From positions 1,550,001 through 1,614,000 of the forward strand of contig NZ_JBCFYD010000001.1 of assembly GCF_038594945.1 (NCBI RefSeq): a stretch of DNA of 64,000 nt. The letters run 5' to 3'. A program made the position numbers and the translations under genes. Below, piece by piece: positions 41,451-49,655 of the stretch (its first letter is position 1; each line of letters starts with the position of its first letter). The notes beneath the pieces were generated by a model. It saw nothing but the letters and a program-made list of their open reading frames with translations. It ran no database searches and was not told the DNA's origin. Source of the DNA: Fodinibius sp. Rm-B-1B1-1. GTDB taxonomy: Bacteria > Bacteroidota > Rhodothermia > Balneolales > Balneolaceae.

Positions 41451-43838
41451 TTAGAATTTGTAGGTGAATCCGGCAGTGATATTACGAGGACTCTGGGGAT
41501 TTACCGTAGACCATCCTTTGTAGTATTCCTCATCGGTGAAGTTGTTGAACTTCAGGTTAAGGCGATAGGTCTTTGCATCATAAAATATAGATCCGTTAAG
41601 AACGGTGTACGAAGGAATGGTGAATTGTCCGGTGTTTGAGCGATTGATGACATAGTTATCGCTTGCATAATTACCGCCGAATCCGAGTCCAAATCCTCTG
41701 AGTGACCCGGAAGTAAATCGGTAGCTAATCCAGCCGTTCAATAGATCTGAGGGACCGGCCTCTTCGGGACGACGATCTTGGAGGCTTGCGGTGCTGGTAC
41801 GTGTAATCTTACTCTCGTTATGGCTGTATCCGCCTGTAATATTTAAGCCGTTTACCGGTGAAGCATTTACCGTTAATTCAAAACCGCGGCTGTACTGTTC
41901 GCCATCTTGAATAGAATATTGGGCACGGTTGGGATCCGAGCGAACAATATCGGAGACTGTAATATCGTAATAACTTGCTGTGGCGGTCAGGCGATCATTG
42001 AATAGGCTTGATTTAACCCCCACTTCCCATTGGTTGGCCTGTTCTGGAGAAAAGCTTTCTACCGAACCATCACCCTGGGTGACAGGAGCGACGTTGTTGA
42101 AGCTATTCATATAGTTGGCAAAAATAGATACTTTATCTTCAATTGGTTTTAAGACTAATCCAAATTTGGGAGAGAGGGTCGTTTGCTCGTAGTCATCAGC
42201 TTCGGTTTCGAGGCTGCCGTTGTTTACAAAGTGATCGAGGCGAACGCTGGCCATTACCGAAAGCTGAGGCAATACATCTACCACATCTGAAACATAAGCG
42301 GAATATACTTGTTGCTCCGTACGGCTTTTTGAAACTCCGGCACTGGCCAACATAGTGTCCACTTTAGCTTTTGAGATGCCGGGTACGGAATTGTCGTTGT
42401 CCAGATTAAACATATCGTAACCGATATATCCTGTATTGTTACCGATCAGGTTTTCTTGCAAGAAATCGAGCCCAACAACTACGCGGTTTCGGAGTCCACC
42501 AAGTTCAAAATCTCCGTTAAAGTTCTGTTGGATATTGGTACCAATAGTTGTGGAGTTTTGATCGCTGATATAGCGTGCATAGTTATTGCCGGGAATTCCG
42601 ATTGTAGATATGTAGCTATAATAGCCATCTGACTGTGCTGAGCTACGTGACAGAACGGTTTGAGAACTCCAATTGTCAGAAATTTGATAGTTCATTTCTC
42701 CCTGTAGGCGAAATACAGGATTGCTGATGGTTAAATCATTTGTGGTGTACGAGTTCTCATTATCGTAATTAAGTTCCGAAATGTTGTTGTCTTCCAATGG
42801 TGCACTACGGTTCAGAAACAACATCGTTTGATTTGTTCCCTCAGAATGATAAAGCTCAGTATTGATCAGGAATGAGAGATCTTCATTAACCTGGTAGGAA
42901 AGGGAAGGAGCAAGAAAATAAGACTCATTGAATCCAGCATCCTGGAAACTATTACTTTTGTGGTAGGCGGCATTTATGCGAAGTGCTACGTCTTTTTCAG
43001 TGCTAATGGGCGTATTAACATCAGCGGTAACACGGTTAAGACCAAAGCTGCCTGTACGGTATGAAATATCACCACCAAAATTATCCGAAGGTTTCTTTGT
43101 GACTACATTTATGAGTCCACCATAAGAAGTAACGCTACTTCCAAAGAGTGTAGCAGAGGGACCTTTGATAAGCTCGACACGCTCTACATTTGCGGGATCA
43201 AGTGAGCCATTTGTCAATGAAGGAAGACCATTTAACATGTTTGGTTGTATCGTAAACCCGCGCATGGTATAATAGCCAGCTCCATCACCGCCGCGACCTG
43301 TAGATTCCCAAAGCTTGAATACACCGGGAGCATTATTAAGAACGTCTTCAAAGTCAGTAATAACCTGATCTTCAATAAGTTCAGTATTGATGGTATTATA
43401 AACCTGTGGGTTTTCTAAATCCTGAACAGGAAGCTTGGCGACATATTCACTGAATTCAGTACCAAATTTGTTGATTTGAGCTCCTTCAACGGTGATTTCC
43501 TGGAGCGACTCATTGGCATCAGAAAGGGTAATATTGATAGACAGTTCTTCACCACTTTCAACGGAGATAGATCTTCGTTGGTTGGCATATCCCACTGCCG
43601 AGACCACCAATGTATAATCGCCGGCAGGAATATCAGTAATGGAGTAATAGCCCTGGGCATTACTGGCAGAGCCAAACTGCGTACCCTGAAGGGCAACATT
43701 GATATCAGCAATTGGTTTTGATTCGGTGTTGGTAACTTGGCCTTCAATAACAGCTGACTGTGCAAAAGCTGAAGCAGTCAAGCTAAAACAGAAGAGCATC
43801 GTTAATAGAAGCTGATTAATATGTTCTTGGTACTTCAT
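41451..43838 (-). CDS. TonB-dependent siderophore receptor
   Basis: The 795-residue product has a signal peptide (SLTASAFAQ, about residue 26), a carboxypeptidase-regulatory-like domain (about 28-115), a plug (about 140-270: YYTMRGFTIQPNMLNGLPSL and VERVELIKGPSATLFGSS in parts) and a barrel ending in NITAGFTYKF. YKGWSTVNPQSPR near the C-terminus is the FhuE/FhuA-type end of ferric siderophore receptors. It takes up iron chelates across the outer membrane. The PepSY reductase-like genes lie directly downstream on the same strand. An element shared with the heme receptor lies 140 bp upstream. Confidence 0.92.
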   Translation of the reverse strand: MKYQEHINQLLLTMLFCFSLTASAFAQSAVIEGQVTNTESKPIADINVALQGTQFGSASNAQGYYSITDIPAGDYTLVVSAVGYANQRRSISVESGEELSINITLSDANESLQEITVEGAQINKFGTEFSEYVAKLPVQDLENPQVYNTINTELIEDQVITDFEDVLNNAPGVFKLWESTGRGGDGAGYYTMRGFTIQPNMLNGLPSLTNGSLDPANVERVELIKGPSATLFGSSVTSYGGLINVVTKKPSDNFGGDISYRTGSFGLNRVTADVNTPISTEKDVALRINAAYHKSNSFQDAGFNESYFLAPSLSYQVNEDLSFLINTELYHSEGTNQTMLFLNRSAPLEDNNISELNYDNENSYTTNDLTISNPVFRLQGEMNYQISDNWSSQTVLSRSSAQSDGYYSYISTIGIPGNNYARYISDQNSTTIGTNIQQNFNGDFELGGLRNRVVVGLDFLQENLIGNNTGYIGYDMFNLDNDNSVPGISKAKVDTMLASAGVSKSRTEQQVYSAYVSDVVDVLPQLSVMASVRLDHFVNNGSLETEADDYEQTTLSPKFGLVLKPIEDKVSIFANYMNSFNNVAPVTQGDGSVESFSPEQANQWEVGVKSSLFNDRLTATASYYDITVSDIVRSDPNRAQYSIQDGEQYSRGFELTVNASPVNGLNITGGYSHNESKITRTSTASLQDRRPEEAGPSDLLNGWISYRFTSGSLRGFGLGFGGNYASDNYVINRSNTGQFTIPSYTVLNGSIFYDAKTYRLNLKFNNFTDEEYYKGWSTVNPQSPRNITAGFTYKF

Positions 43839-43951
43839 AAATTTTCCTACAGATGTGTTCTAAATATTAGACTTTCGGTTCGTTAGCTAAAAGAAATGTC
43901 TGTATTTTGGGTTGTTAAAAGTTGCTCCCCAATGCATTAATGCTTATTTTG

Positions 43952-43967
43952 ACTATTTCTAAATAGT
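43952..43967. promoter_or_regulatory. 16-bp palindrome near the siderophore receptor promoter
   Basis: ACTATTT-CT-AAATAGT is a perfect 7-2-7 inverted repeat. Its halves (CTATTT/AAATAG) are the same as those in the adjacent 27-bp element, so it may be an extra site for the same regulator. Confidence 0.5.
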
Positions 43968-43977
43968 AGGGCTGAAA

Positions 43978-44004
43978 CTATTTAGATTAATTCTATATAG
44001 CAAG
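43978..44004. promoter_or_regulatory. 27-bp element upstream of the siderophore receptor
   Basis: CTATTTAG (43978-43985) and CTATATAG (43993-44000) followed by CAAG. It matches the element at 37861-37887 at 22 of 27 positions, including the spacing of the half-sites and the flanking CAAG. Confidence 0.6.
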
Positions 44005-44149
44005 AAAAATTAACGATTTTTTTGTTAGAGGGGCAGAGCGAAAATGGTGTTGTCCTTCCTATATTAGCTGGACTTATTTTGGGCTAAATATTAGAGAGAT
44101 GCCTCATAGGGTAATATTTTGAATGCCTTTCCACTTTCGTGTACAAATG

Positions 44150-45016
44150 TCAGAGTTTGAACAATCGGTTAATATTAAAACCAAAGCGAAATTCACGTTT
44201 AAAGAAATTTCCGTTATCTCCAGCAAGAAGATATTGATCATTTAGTGCTCTGGATGTGCTAAAAAACATCTGAAAAACATGTCCGCCCGTTTCAATATCA
44301 ATACCCACTGCAATATTGGGATTGCGTTTGTCATTTATAGGAGGAATGAATTGGAAGGAAAGGGCTGTATACGGGGTGACTTTATATCGGCCTGCTAAGG
44401 TTAATGAATAGTAGTTATTGTTTTGAGGATTAGCGATGCTTAGTTCATTTCCGACCCGATTAAAATGTACCAGCATGGGACTTAGTTGCAAACTGAGTTG
44501 GTCGTTAAATTTTCGGGCTATAGGTAAAGACAGCCCGTAGCTAAATCGTTCAATAAATGAATAAGGGGTATCAAGGAATCCAAATTCTGTGGTGTTAATT
44601 CCCAATGTGGGGATTAATGACATGGACACAGGAACGCTATTAGTCGTATTTTGCCGAAATAAGTTAATACGGCTGGTGAAATCGTATATTTTATCCAAAC
44701 TTGATCGACCAAAACCTATGGAGAGGTGATCAGTGAGTCCGTACTCAAAACTAAACCGAACATTAGCCTCTCGGTCTATTCCATAAAGATTTTGAATACC
44801 GCTTCGTACTTCTCCAAAAGTATGCATAATAGAGTAGTGGAGTTCTGTTTTTCCAAGGGTTTCGACAGTATAAAGATTGATGTTCCGGGGAGCCATGAAG
44901 GTGAGTTCTACATCACGTTCTGGATTGGCCCTTTCACGCTCGAGCTGAGCATATACTTGCACGGGGATCAATAAACATAGAGCGAATACTATTGTATACC
45001 ATAGCTGTTTATTCAT
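44150..45016 (-). CDS. DUF5777 family beta-barrel protein
   Basis: The 288-residue product has a signal peptide (LLIPVQVYAQ, about residue 24) and an amphipathic beta pattern typical of an outer-membrane barrel. Segments such as LHYSIMHTFGEVRSGIQNLYGID and VRFSFEYGLTDHLSIGFGRSS (read in parts: HTFGEV, NLYGID, YGLTDHLSIG) match the DUF5777 family of Bacteroidota. Its function is unknown. It lies 3 bp after the YceI gene, and YceI plus DUF5777 pairs recur in the phylum, often near cytochromes. Confidence 0.75.
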   Translation of the reverse strand: MNKQLWYTIVFALCLLIPVQVYAQLERERANPERDVELTFMAPRNINLYTVETLGKTELHYSIMHTFGEVRSGIQNLYGIDREANVRFSFEYGLTDHLSIGFGRSSLDKIYDFTSRINLFRQNTTNSVPVSMSLIPTLGINTTEFGFLDTPYSFIERFSYGLSLPIARKFNDQLSLQLSPMLVHFNRVGNELSIANPQNNNYYSLTLAGRYKVTPYTALSFQFIPPINDKRNPNIAVGIDIETGGHVFQMFFSTSRALNDQYLLAGDNGNFFKREFRFGFNINRLFKL

Positions 45017-45019
45017 AAT

Positions 45020-45577
45020 TTAGTTGGTCTTAGGTTTTAGTAAAATTGAGATGTCAATTTGTTGTTCATTTGCAAGTTTATAGAAGACAATACTGGGGCG
45101 TTCTATATTATAGTCTGCAAGTAGTATCGACCAGCTGGCATCAAGCTGTATTCCCTTTTTGGTGGGGGTTACCGTGCCAGAGATGGTGATTTCACGTTCA
45201 GTGCCGTGTATAGAAAATGAGCCTTGTGCTGTAACTTGTTGTGTAGTAAAAGAATCAGGATCAAATGAGGAGATAAGTTGTCCGGTAAATTCTGCATAGG
45301 GGTATTCATCTGTTTCGAGGTAGCGGTTTCGCATATGCTGATTGCGAAGCTCAATACCAGTATCAAGAGTCGTCAGATCCAAGTAAAAGTCAACCAGATT
45401 TTGGTCCAGATCAATGAGGCCTGCTAAATGATTACTGGTCCCCTTGAATTCAAGCATTGGTGCATTTGATAGAAATTCAGCTTTGCCATTTTTGGCTATA
45501 TAAGATTGGGCATGTAAGGTATTAGCAGCTAAAAACAAAAGAAGCAATACGAAGGTAGAAATGGTAAGCTTATTCAT
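45020..45577 (-). CDS. YceI family periplasmic protein
   Basis: The 185-residue product has a signal peptide (FLAANTLHAQ, about residue 24) and a YceI lipocalin-like fold. Core features are EFLSNAPMLEFKGTSNHLAG (read in parts: LEFKGTSNHL), DLTTLDTGIELRNQHMRNRYLE (read in parts: TGIELRNQHMRN, about 75-87) and YPYAEFTGQL. YceI proteins bind isoprenoid-type lipids in the periplasm. The DUF5777 barrel follows at once, so the pair is translated together. The upstream region holds only weak AT-rich elements. Confidence 0.88.
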   Translation of the reverse strand: MNKLTISTFVLLLLFLAANTLHAQSYIAKNGKAEFLSNAPMLEFKGTSNHLAGLIDLDQNLVDFYLDLTTLDTGIELRNQHMRNRYLETDEYPYAEFTGQLISSFDPDSFTTQQVTAQGSFSIHGTEREITISGTVTPTKKGIQLDASWSILLADYNIERPSIVFYKLANEQQIDISILLKPKTN

Positions 45578-45861
45578 AAGTGCTAATAATTTTTTGGGTT
45601 CACGATGGTCGTAGTATCATAGAAGGTTATGTGGGTATTCATTATTAACTACGAAGATAAATGCAGATTGGATGGTCTCGAATTGCAAAAAATTAAGAAG
45701 GGGAAGGAAATGTTGACCTTACGTCAATAAATCAATGATTCCTTTTTATAAATCCTTCAAAATTGATTACCCTTAGAAGTTGAAAACAACTCTTTCTATG
45801 AAGGTTTTATTGAAATAAATTCCATCTGATTGGGATTTAACTTCGTATATATTTATAGCAC

Positions 45862-46473
45862 GTGTTATTATTTTGGATACTATATATTTTAGGCTTTGCC
45901 GTTCAATCTGAAGAAGAGGAGCGGCAATGGATGAACCGTTTACAGAACGGAGATAAAGACGCGTTGCGCTTATTATATCGTAAGTACAATAGAATTTTGT
46001 TTAGTATGATCGCATCAATCCTTAAAAATCGAGAAGAAGCTGAGGATTGCCTGCAGGAAGTGTTTACCCAGTTATGGGAAAAGGCGGAACAGTTTGATGC
46101 GAGTCGTGGAAAAGTGTACAGTTTTTTGGTAACCATGGCCCGCAATAAGGCCATCGACCGAACACGCTCTCGTGCCTATAAAAACTCGAAAAAAGAGGAC
46201 CATACCATAAGTGATTTTACACTGACCCCTGAGAGTAATAAAAACAATCCTTATGAGGATTTAGAGATGGAAGAACGAGCATCAGTCGTCCGTAAGGCAT
46301 TACAAAAACTTAGTGATAAAGAGCAAAAAGTGTTGCAGGTTGCCTATTTCCAGGGGTTAAGTCAGTCGCAGATAGCTTCAAAGCTGGATATTCCACTTGG
46401 AACAGTAAAATATAGAATGAGGCAGGGAATGATAAAGCTCAGAGAAAATTTGATACCCGACGAACTTAGATGA
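45862..46473 (+). CDS. ECF-type RNA polymerase sigma factor
   Basis: The product (203 residues from the GTG at 45862) has the region 2 helices LYRKYNRILFSMIASILKNREEAEDCLQEVF (read in parts: DCLQEVFTQLW is region 2.3-2.4) and region 4 (LSDKEQKVLQVAYFQGLSQSQIASKLDIPLGTVKYRMRQG in parts: AYFQGLSQSQIA, GTVKYRMRQG). The first 13 residues would be hydrophobic, which is odd; the ATG at 45931, with GAGGAG at 45916-45921, gives a 180-residue protein and may be the true start. The gene overlaps the anti-sigma gene by 4 bp (ATGA). Confidence 0.9.
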   Translation: MLLFWILYILGFAVQSEEEERQWMNRLQNGDKDALRLLYRKYNRILFSMIASILKNREEAEDCLQEVFTQLWEKAEQFDASRGKVYSFLVTMARNKAIDRTRSRAYKNSKKEDHTISDFTLTPESNKNNPYEDLEMEERASVVRKALQKLSDKEQKVLQVAYFQGLSQSQIASKLDIPLGTVKYRMRQGMIKLRENLIPDELR

Positions 46474-47258
46474 GTGAGCAGGAGAAACATAACGATTTCA
46501 AATCTCTATGTGCCGGCTATGTACTCGGTGCGTTAACGGATGATGAGCAGAAGCAGTTTAAGCAGATGCTTGAAGATGCTACTGAAGAGGAGCGTCAAAT
46601 TTATGAAGATATGAAAGCAGCCAAAGATGAGCTTGCACTGGCTACTGAACCGGTATCACCATCCGCTGATGTGGAACGTCGTATTTTTGAAAGTATTGAG
46701 AGTACTGATCAATATGAGGATGGTCAATCTGATGCCAATATCATTCCGATGTGGGTCTACAAGGCGGCAGCTGCGGTGTTGTTAATTGGATTTCTTGGGT
46801 TGTCATATTATACCTCAAACCTATCAGGCACTATTGAGCAGCAAGAAGCACAGATAACACAACTAAAAAGCGAGCTTGAACAGCAGGATGAGTTGTTGAG
46901 TGTGTTGGCGGCTAAAGAAGTGAGATTAGTGAAGATGGGAGGGCTTGAACCGAGTCCAGAAGGATATGGTAAAATTGTTTGGGATCCTGAAAAGAGACAA
47001 GCTATTTTACAGCTTGCTAATTTGCCAGCCCCGCCGGAAGGTAAAGATTACCAGTTATGGTTGATCAAAGGGAATCAGAATCCTATATCAGCAGGAGTAT
47101 TTAATTTTGAGCAGCCTTCGAGTGATCTTTTCTTTAAAGTTGAGCAGTTGAATGAATCTCCCTCCCCCCAAGAAAATACGTTTGCTGTAACGCTCGAGCC
47201 TGAAGGCGGAGTTCCCCAGCCTACCGGAGATATGTTCTTGGTTGGCAAGCAGAGCTAA
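46470..47258 (+). CDS. Anti-sigma factor, RskA-like membrane protein
   Basis: The 262-residue product has a cytoplasmic N-terminal helical domain (about 1-90) containing CAGYVLGALTDDEQKQF, one membrane helix (about 95-115, MWVYKAAAAVLLIGFLGLSYY in parts) followed by a coiled-coil stretch (IEQQEAQITQLKSELEQQDEL), and a periplasmic beta-rich domain (about 145-262) with LPAPPEGKDYQLWLIKG, characteristic of RskA-type anti-sigma-K factors. It should hold the ECF factor at the membrane until a periplasmic signal triggers cleavage. It is translationally coupled to the sigma gene. Confidence 0.9.
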   Translation: MSEQEKHNDFKSLCAGYVLGALTDDEQKQFKQMLEDATEEERQIYEDMKAAKDELALATEPVSPSADVERRIFESIESTDQYEDGQSDANIIPMWVYKAAAAVLLIGFLGLSYYTSNLSGTIEQQEAQITQLKSELEQQDELLSVLAAKEVRLVKMGGLEPSPEGYGKIVWDPEKRQAILQLANLPAPPEGKDYQLWLIKGNQNPISAGVFNFEQPSSDLFFKVEQLNESPSPQENTFAVTLEPEGGVPQPTGDMFLVGKQS

Positions 47259-47808
47259 CGATTGTTAGTAGTTCCCAATTGAGTTGGCTTTTCCCGATTC
47301 CTTTCTCGTGGTTGGTCGTTCCTAAACGTATACTTTGCTATACCTTGTCGTCAGATAAGTGTATCTCTGTGATGTGTTAGGACAAAGATAGTCTGATATT
47401 GATGAGCTATTTGGAGATTTTTTAGCTCATTTGCTATGATCTTATAATCGTACAAGAAATATGCTTATAAGCGTAAGAGGAGAGGGCTCGGAACAGGCTT
47501 GCCTATGGAATAAAATCAGAAACAGCAGCTGAATCAGAAAAATATGGATAGGTAGAATAGGGTAAGCAGCGACAAATACTTAAAGCCACGGTGGATTGTA
47601 GCATGGGATCAATGGTTGGCGTTTTAGAAAGTGAAATGAGTAAAGGTTTTAAGGATGAGCTCACTCCCTGATTTGTTATGACGTAGGTGGTCAGAAACTG
47701 TGGGTATTTATATAAACGAATAGGGAAGGTAGGAAAAGAAATTTCAACCAATTAAAAAAGGCCAGAAGCATAAGCTTCTGGCCTTAATCAGTGCATGGTA
47801 GGGCTATG
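47259..47808. other. 550-bp region without a convincing gene
   Basis: ATGAGCTA (47402-47409) pairs with TAGCTCAT (47423-47430); this weak hairpin may end the sigma operon. An 82-codon minus-strand frame (47503-47751) has no family features. The right end holds the terminator of the duplicated lipoprotein gene (47752-47785). Confidence 0.4.
47752..47785 (-). terminator. Rho-independent terminator after the duplicated-domain lipoprotein gene
   Basis: AAGGCCAGAAGC (47758-47769) pairs perfectly with GCTTCTGGCCTT (47774-47785) around ATAA. On the minus strand TTTTTTAAT follows. It lies 23 bp beyond the stop codon at 47809. Confidence 0.92.
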
Positions 47809-48822
47809 TTACCGTGCTGTATTACCTAAAATAAGATAAGTTGTTAAATCAGTAGTACTGATTGGTTGCGTGGGATCGTGAACGACAAAGAATCCTTCAT
47901 ACTCATTGATGAGTTCGACATATGTCGCTTCTTGAGTTTCATTCATAGTACTTATTGAATCTCCATTTCCAGTAACGACTTTTGCCATAATATCGGCGTT
48001 GGGTGTTTCATTGTAAGGCGTCCCATTTTCAGTAGTATCAGGATCAGCCGCATCATGAGAATGGACCGCATAGTCCTCGCCGTCCAAGGTATTCATAAGC
48101 GTAACGGTAACCTGGGCTTGTCCGGTTCTCAACTCTTCCACCATCATTTCGGCCATCAAGTCGCGGGGATGATCGCCATTTTCGTCATATGCTGTGTTGG
48201 GATCGTCGAGCAGTTGCCCTTCATTAAAGTCGTATTGGAAGGTTTCTGAGCGTAAGTTTAATTCGCCTTCAGGCAGATCTTGTCCAAAGCTTCCGAGTAC
48301 CAGATAAGTGGTTAAATCGGTAGTACTAATAGGTTGGGTGGGATCATGGACAACATAAAATCCTTCATACTCATTGGTTAGCTCATCATACGACATAGAG
48401 GTTTCGTTAGTCATACTTACTTGACCTCCGTTACCAGTCATAACTGATGCTAAAATATCAGCATTAGGCGTTTCATTATATGGCGTCCCATTTTCAGTCG
48501 TAGCAGGATCAGCTGCATCATGGGCATGCACCGGGTATTCCATCCCATCCATTGTATTAGTTAGTGTTACGGTAATCGCGGCGTTTCCATTATCCATCTC
48601 TTCGATCATCAACTCAGAAGAGACATCTCGCTCGTGTTCTCCGCGATAAGCGGTGTTTACGTCATCCAGCAGTTGTCCTTCGTTAAAGGCATAGTCTGCT
48701 GTTTGGGATTGGAGTTCTTCAGCTGTTTCTGTTGGGGAGTCACCGCAAGCGGAAAACAGGCCCACAGATAATATCAGCAAAAGAGAAGGTATCGATAGTC
48801 GTAACTTTTTTCTGTAAAACAT
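47809..48822 (-). CDS. Lipoprotein with two near-identical CHRD-like domains
   Basis: The 337-residue product has a lipoprotein signal (GLFSAC, Cys26) and two tandem copies of one domain: about residues 44-178 and 197-333, with a period of 153. The copies share long identical stretches such as TTENGTPYNETPNAD and VVHDPTQPISTTDLTTYL, and both hold a His-x-His pair (HAH at 99-101, HSH at 254-256) and a later VVHDPTQP histidine. The fold may be CHRD-like, a beta-sandwich seen in secreted proteins, but I cannot confirm a family. The histidines are candidate metal ligands. The DNA of the two halves is also very similar, so the duplication is recent or kept uniform by conversion. Confidence 0.65.
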   Translation of the reverse strand: MFYRKKLRLSIPSLLLILSVGLFSACGDSPTETAEELQSQTADYAFNEGQLLDDVNTAYRGEHERDVSSELMIEEMDNGNAAITVTLTNTMDGMEYPVHAHDAADPATTENGTPYNETPNADILASVMTGNGGQVSMTNETSMSYDELTNEYEGFYVVHDPTQPISTTDLTTYLVLGSFGQDLPEGELNLRSETFQYDFNEGQLLDDPNTAYDENGDHPRDLMAEMMVEELRTGQAQVTVTLMNTLDGEDYAVHSHDAADPDTTENGTPYNETPNADIMAKVVTGNGDSISTMNETQEATYVELINEYEGFFVVHDPTQPISTTDLTTYLILGNTAR

Positions 48823-49069
48823 GATTAGATAAATTTGGTTTAAACTTGGTGTTAGGCAGAACGGTATGTGATTGTCCGCCCGCTATGTAACACTACGAAG
48901 CAAAACCAAAACCGGATTGGATAAATCACAAATTAGTTGAATCAGGGTAAAAAAAGGAGCAAAACGTAAATAAGAATGAAAAAGGGGAGATTTTTTCCAA
49001 TCTGAAATGACATTATCTACGTACTTATCAATAGAAACAACTAACACGCTAATGAATTGAGATTAAATT

Positions 49070-49573
49070 ATGATTTATTTACGAAATGTATTTCTATATA
49101 AAATATCAGTTATCATTCCATTACTTCTGATCGCTTTCGCATTCTCTTGTACAAACAGGGTGACAGATAATAATGCGGAATCAGAAACAATGACAGATAG
49201 GAACGAAGGATCTGTTGAGTTCAATAATTCTGGTTCAAATGCTTATGTGATAACAGAGATAAATGGAGAAGGAATTGAAGCAGATGTAAATGTTAATAAC
49301 GTGGAAATAACTCTTACTATTGGAGGTCGATATACCTTTGACAATAAAAGTGGTGCTTCAAGTCATCCATTGGATTTTAGAGATGGTGATGGTAATAAGC
49401 TTCTTGGTCAGAGTAATAGTGATGGAACGTATACTGAAAATGGTGAAGTAAATGTTGTTAAAGAAGGGGATAAGATAACATTTACGTTGACACCTGACCT
49501 ATCGGATGATATGGTTGATTATATCTGCTCATTTCATCCCCCCATGAATGGATCAATAAATGTGGTTGAATAG
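49070..49573 (+). CDS. Cupredoxin-like lipoprotein (amicyanin/plastocyanin type)
   Basis: The 167-residue product has a lipoprotein signal (LIAFAFSC, Cys27) and a single beta-sandwich domain (about 48-167). The type 1 copper ligands are all present: His99 in SSHPLDF, then Cys153, His156 and Met159 in ICSFHPPMNG. The C-x2-H-x2-M spacing is that of amicyanin rather than plastocyanin. It probably carries electrons or stores copper at the membrane surface. No cytochrome or oxidase gene is adjacent, so its partner is unknown. It converges on the tricorn-like protease gene across a shared bidirectional hairpin. Confidence 0.75.
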   Translation: MIYLRNVFLYKISVIIPLLLIAFAFSCTNRVTDNNAESETMTDRNEGSVEFNNSGSNAYVITEINGEGIEADVNVNNVEITLTIGGRYTFDNKSGASSHPLDFRDGDGNKLLGQSNSDGTYTENGEVNVVKEGDKITFTLTPDLSDDMVDYICSFHPPMNGSINVVE

Positions 49574-49600
49574 ATTTTCTTTAAAGCTAAGTATTAATAA

Positions 49601-49630
49601 AAAAAGGCACCGAATATAAATATCGGTGCC
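49601..49630 (-). terminator. Bidirectional terminator between the cupredoxin and tricorn-like protease genes
   Basis: GGCACCGA (49606-49613) pairs perfectly with TCGGTGCC (49623-49630). On the minus strand, TTTTTTTATT follows, which fits termination of the protease gene at 49656. The plus-strand T-tract is weaker. Confidence 0.85.
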
Positions 49631-49655
49631 TCCGTGATGTTATGTATCACCTATA

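Larger units (their letters stand above)
43839..44149. other. 311-bp regulatory region upstream of the siderophore receptor
   Basis: No gene is seen. The region holds the palindrome ACTATTT-CT-AAATAGT (43952-43967) and, 10 bp on, the 27-bp element at 43978-44004. The YceI/DUF5777 operon on the same strand ends at 44150. Confidence 0.6.

Noticed and set aside
47503-47751. 82-codon minus-strand frame in the gap after the anti-sigma gene
   Set aside because: No family features, odd composition rich in Ser, Pro and Thr, and no ribosome site; likely chance.
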